Source: Montifringilla adamsi (lineage: Eukaryota; Chordata; Aves; Passeriformes; Passeridae). From it: DNA of 64,000 nucleotides. The stretch's first letter is position 1. Each line of letters opens with the position of its first letter. The stretch covers positions 2,791,387-2,855,386 of the forward strand of contig JAGGNK010011225.1 in the NCBI GenBank assembly GCA_017590115.1. The letters are read 5' to 3'. This document shows positions 62,343-64,000 of this stretch, piece after piece. The notes beneath the pieces are model-generated. The model was not told where the DNA came from and searched no databases. It was given only the letters and a program-made list of their open reading frames with translations. Position numbers and translations under genes: made by a program.

Positions 62343-64000
62343 TGTGCGAGGAAGAGGTTTGAGATGGTCCCACACATGGTTTGGGTGGATGCTGTTGTTT
62401 GTTCAGTTACAGCTTAGCTCTGGGATTTTTTTTTTTTTTTTCTGTTTGGATTGCCTTTAAAATTTTTTGAAATTCAATGTGCACTCTGACTCCACATGAT
62501 ACCATCGCCAGCAGGTGTATCAGAATCTGGCTCACTTAAATCAGAGTGTGTGTCTGGTCAGTGTGGGATGATGGAACCACTTTGTAATGAGAATATGCTG
62601 GGGATTGAATCCATGTGTCCTTTTTCCAGTTCTTTTTCTTTACTTCTAAAAATAATTTCTGCAGTCATTCACTGTTTCCATGAATAAGACAATTTGTATA
62701 CAAATTAGCCAATTCCTCTCTAAAACAATAAATGTGTGATGTGTAACATTGCATAAAAAGGAGAAAGAAGGAAGAGAGTATAAGGACTTTCTTCACACAG
62801 TTCATATCATATACTGTAGAATTATTTATTTGCATATGCTCAACAATAATCTGACATCCCTTAGAAGCAGTCCTTATTCCAGACCTGATTCTATTGCTTA
62901 ACACATCTGTGTCATCTGTAGCTATGTTGTTTGAGCAGGAAGAAAATTGCTTTAAGGAGAATTATGTTAAATATTAAGACTGGAAAATTCTTACGTTTTC
63001 AAGATTTTTTCCTTTCAATGGCAAAACGATAAGAGTGATAGTAAAAGGAAAAATCTGTTGCCATAAGACAAATGTTTCTTGCAATGTTTATAAAAAATAC
63101 TGGAAAGACTGGTTTGGATTTTGAAACACAAACTATGCAACTTAATGGTGCAGTTTCTGGCTTACAGAAGGAGGTTCACTTTTAGGAGCAATATACCTGC
63201 AGTGAATTTGGGCCCAATTGGGTCTGTGAATTAAAGAAAGCTGGCATTGACCAGATGGCTTAGTACTTTTATAAATAAACACTTCTGTTAGAAAGTTTAA
63301 AAGGGAAGGGCTGACAAATACAAAACCAGTGTCTGGCCTGTAAGTAGAGGACAGGCAAGGCAAAGGAGTGGAGCTCACACTGGAATTCTATCTAAGAACC
63401 TCCTTGTCTTTGAATGCTTGACGAATTTTCAGTAGTGGTGACTTTTGTTTCCTTGGGCCTCCTTTAATAATTTTCATTACTTCATATTCATTGCAACCTG
63501 ACTGAAAGAAAATACTGGACTTTTACACATAAGGAAACTTAAACTCAATTTACACATACACTCTTACAGTGTCCACAGATTGTTCGCGAGTAGGGTGACT
63601 TTGAAATGCTACAGATTGAAAGTTTCAAGGATTGGCCTTTTAGGATTCTTTTCTACACAATTTTGACAAGTAACCTCTCCATGATGTTGTTGTTATGCTT
63701 GAAATATATTCTCAAATCTTATCTAGAGCCCTCAATTTTTTTTAAGTATGTTGAGCTTTCACAGTAGGAAAACACATTCAGCACTTGGCTCAGATATTTT
63801 GTCTGCAATATAGGAAGTATTTTTTGAAGAGTATGTGAGCCCTGAATGATTGTTTTTGTTGTTGTTGTTTTATTTTAATTATTCTACATTGTCTTATCAG
63901 TAGGGGAAGAGAAATTGCACTATTTTTCAGATTTGGGTCCTTTTGACCTCTTTTATTCTAGCTGAGTTCATGGTATTAATTATAGTCAGAATTTAATGAA

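Larger units (their letters stand above)
1..64000 (+). other. COBL: COBL gene, internal 5' part (gene body spans the window)
   Basis: Six segments on the + strand, each with an AG acceptor and a GT donor, read as successive pieces of the N-terminal third of cordon-bleu. The phases at the first four junctions agree (2, 0, 1, 0). COBL is an actin nucleator. Its N-terminal KRAP motifs bind syndapin/PACSIN SH3 domains, and its C-terminal WH2 domains bind actin. It shapes neuronal dendrites and brush-border or sensory apical structures (family knowledge). The paralogue COBLL1 was considered. The [14 protein letters not shown]-like, NSPS and [12 protein letters not shown] segments match COBL better from memory. 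The first exon, the promoter, the long proline-rich exon, the WH2 exons and the stop codon are all outside the window. The nearest coding evidence to the right edge is at 45.3 kb. Confidence 0.93.
45300..64000 (+). other. COBL: COBL intron, at least 18.7 kb, runs off the window
   Basis: No exon was recognised from here to the right edge. In particular there is no KKKRRAPAPPPP-type segment, which would be expected next in COBL. Contents: a T/G-rich run (52075-52128), an A-rich run (53610-53636), CR1 fragments (58464-58775 and 59212-59263), a 32-bp tandem duplication (59397-59460), T-rich runs (62297-62342 and 62427-62442) and a short GTT run near 63855-63870. The rest is AT-rich with no recognised function. 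Confidence 0.8.

Overview
This window is vertebrate nuclear DNA, almost certainly from a bird and probably a songbird. It is AT-rich and mostly non-coding. It carries CR1 LINE fragments ending in the avian 3' signature (CCAACCCAAACCATTCTATG-like, seen on both strands). It also has one tRNA-Ile-headed, CR1-tailed SINE that resembles the passerine TguSINE1 family. None of the prokaryotic system types (operons, CRISPR arrays, phage or IS elements) is present.

One gene is supported: COBL (cordon-bleu, an actin-nucleating WH2 protein), on the + strand. The window holds an internal 5' portion of it. Exon coordinates are 3335-3541, 12735-12945, 13658-13886, 18375-18469, 21786-21869 (probable cassette exon) and 45135-45299 (or to 45329 with a second donor). 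A further candidate exon lies at 43377-43466. The first four junctions join in phase and give continuous COBL-like protein: a basic, proline-rich KARAPPPP start, a ubiquitin-like segment, the Cobl domain and a basic/serine linker. The 45135 exon adds the TAPNSPS...KKRRAPPPP segment. The first exon lies upstream. The later proline-rich region and the C-terminal WH2 actin-binding domains lie downstream of 64000.

Layout: 1-3334 is the end of the intron before the first visible exon. 3542-12734 is a 9.2-kb intron with a CR1 copy, two local duplications and the SINE. 12946-13657 is a short intron. 13887-18374 is an intron with a GC-richer block and a CR1 fragment. 18470-21785 is an intron. 21870-45134 is a 23-kb intron with a degraded minus-strand coding-like relic, a pyrimidine-skewed block and the candidate exon. 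45300-64000 is the start of another very long intron with two CR1 fragments and a 32-bp tandem duplication.

No new biological system was found. The most useful leads are the splice variation around the COBL linker (84-nt cassette, possible 90-nt cassette, 30-nt alternative donor), the SINE as a lineage marker, and the unidentified minus-strand relic at 24.7-26.7 kb.
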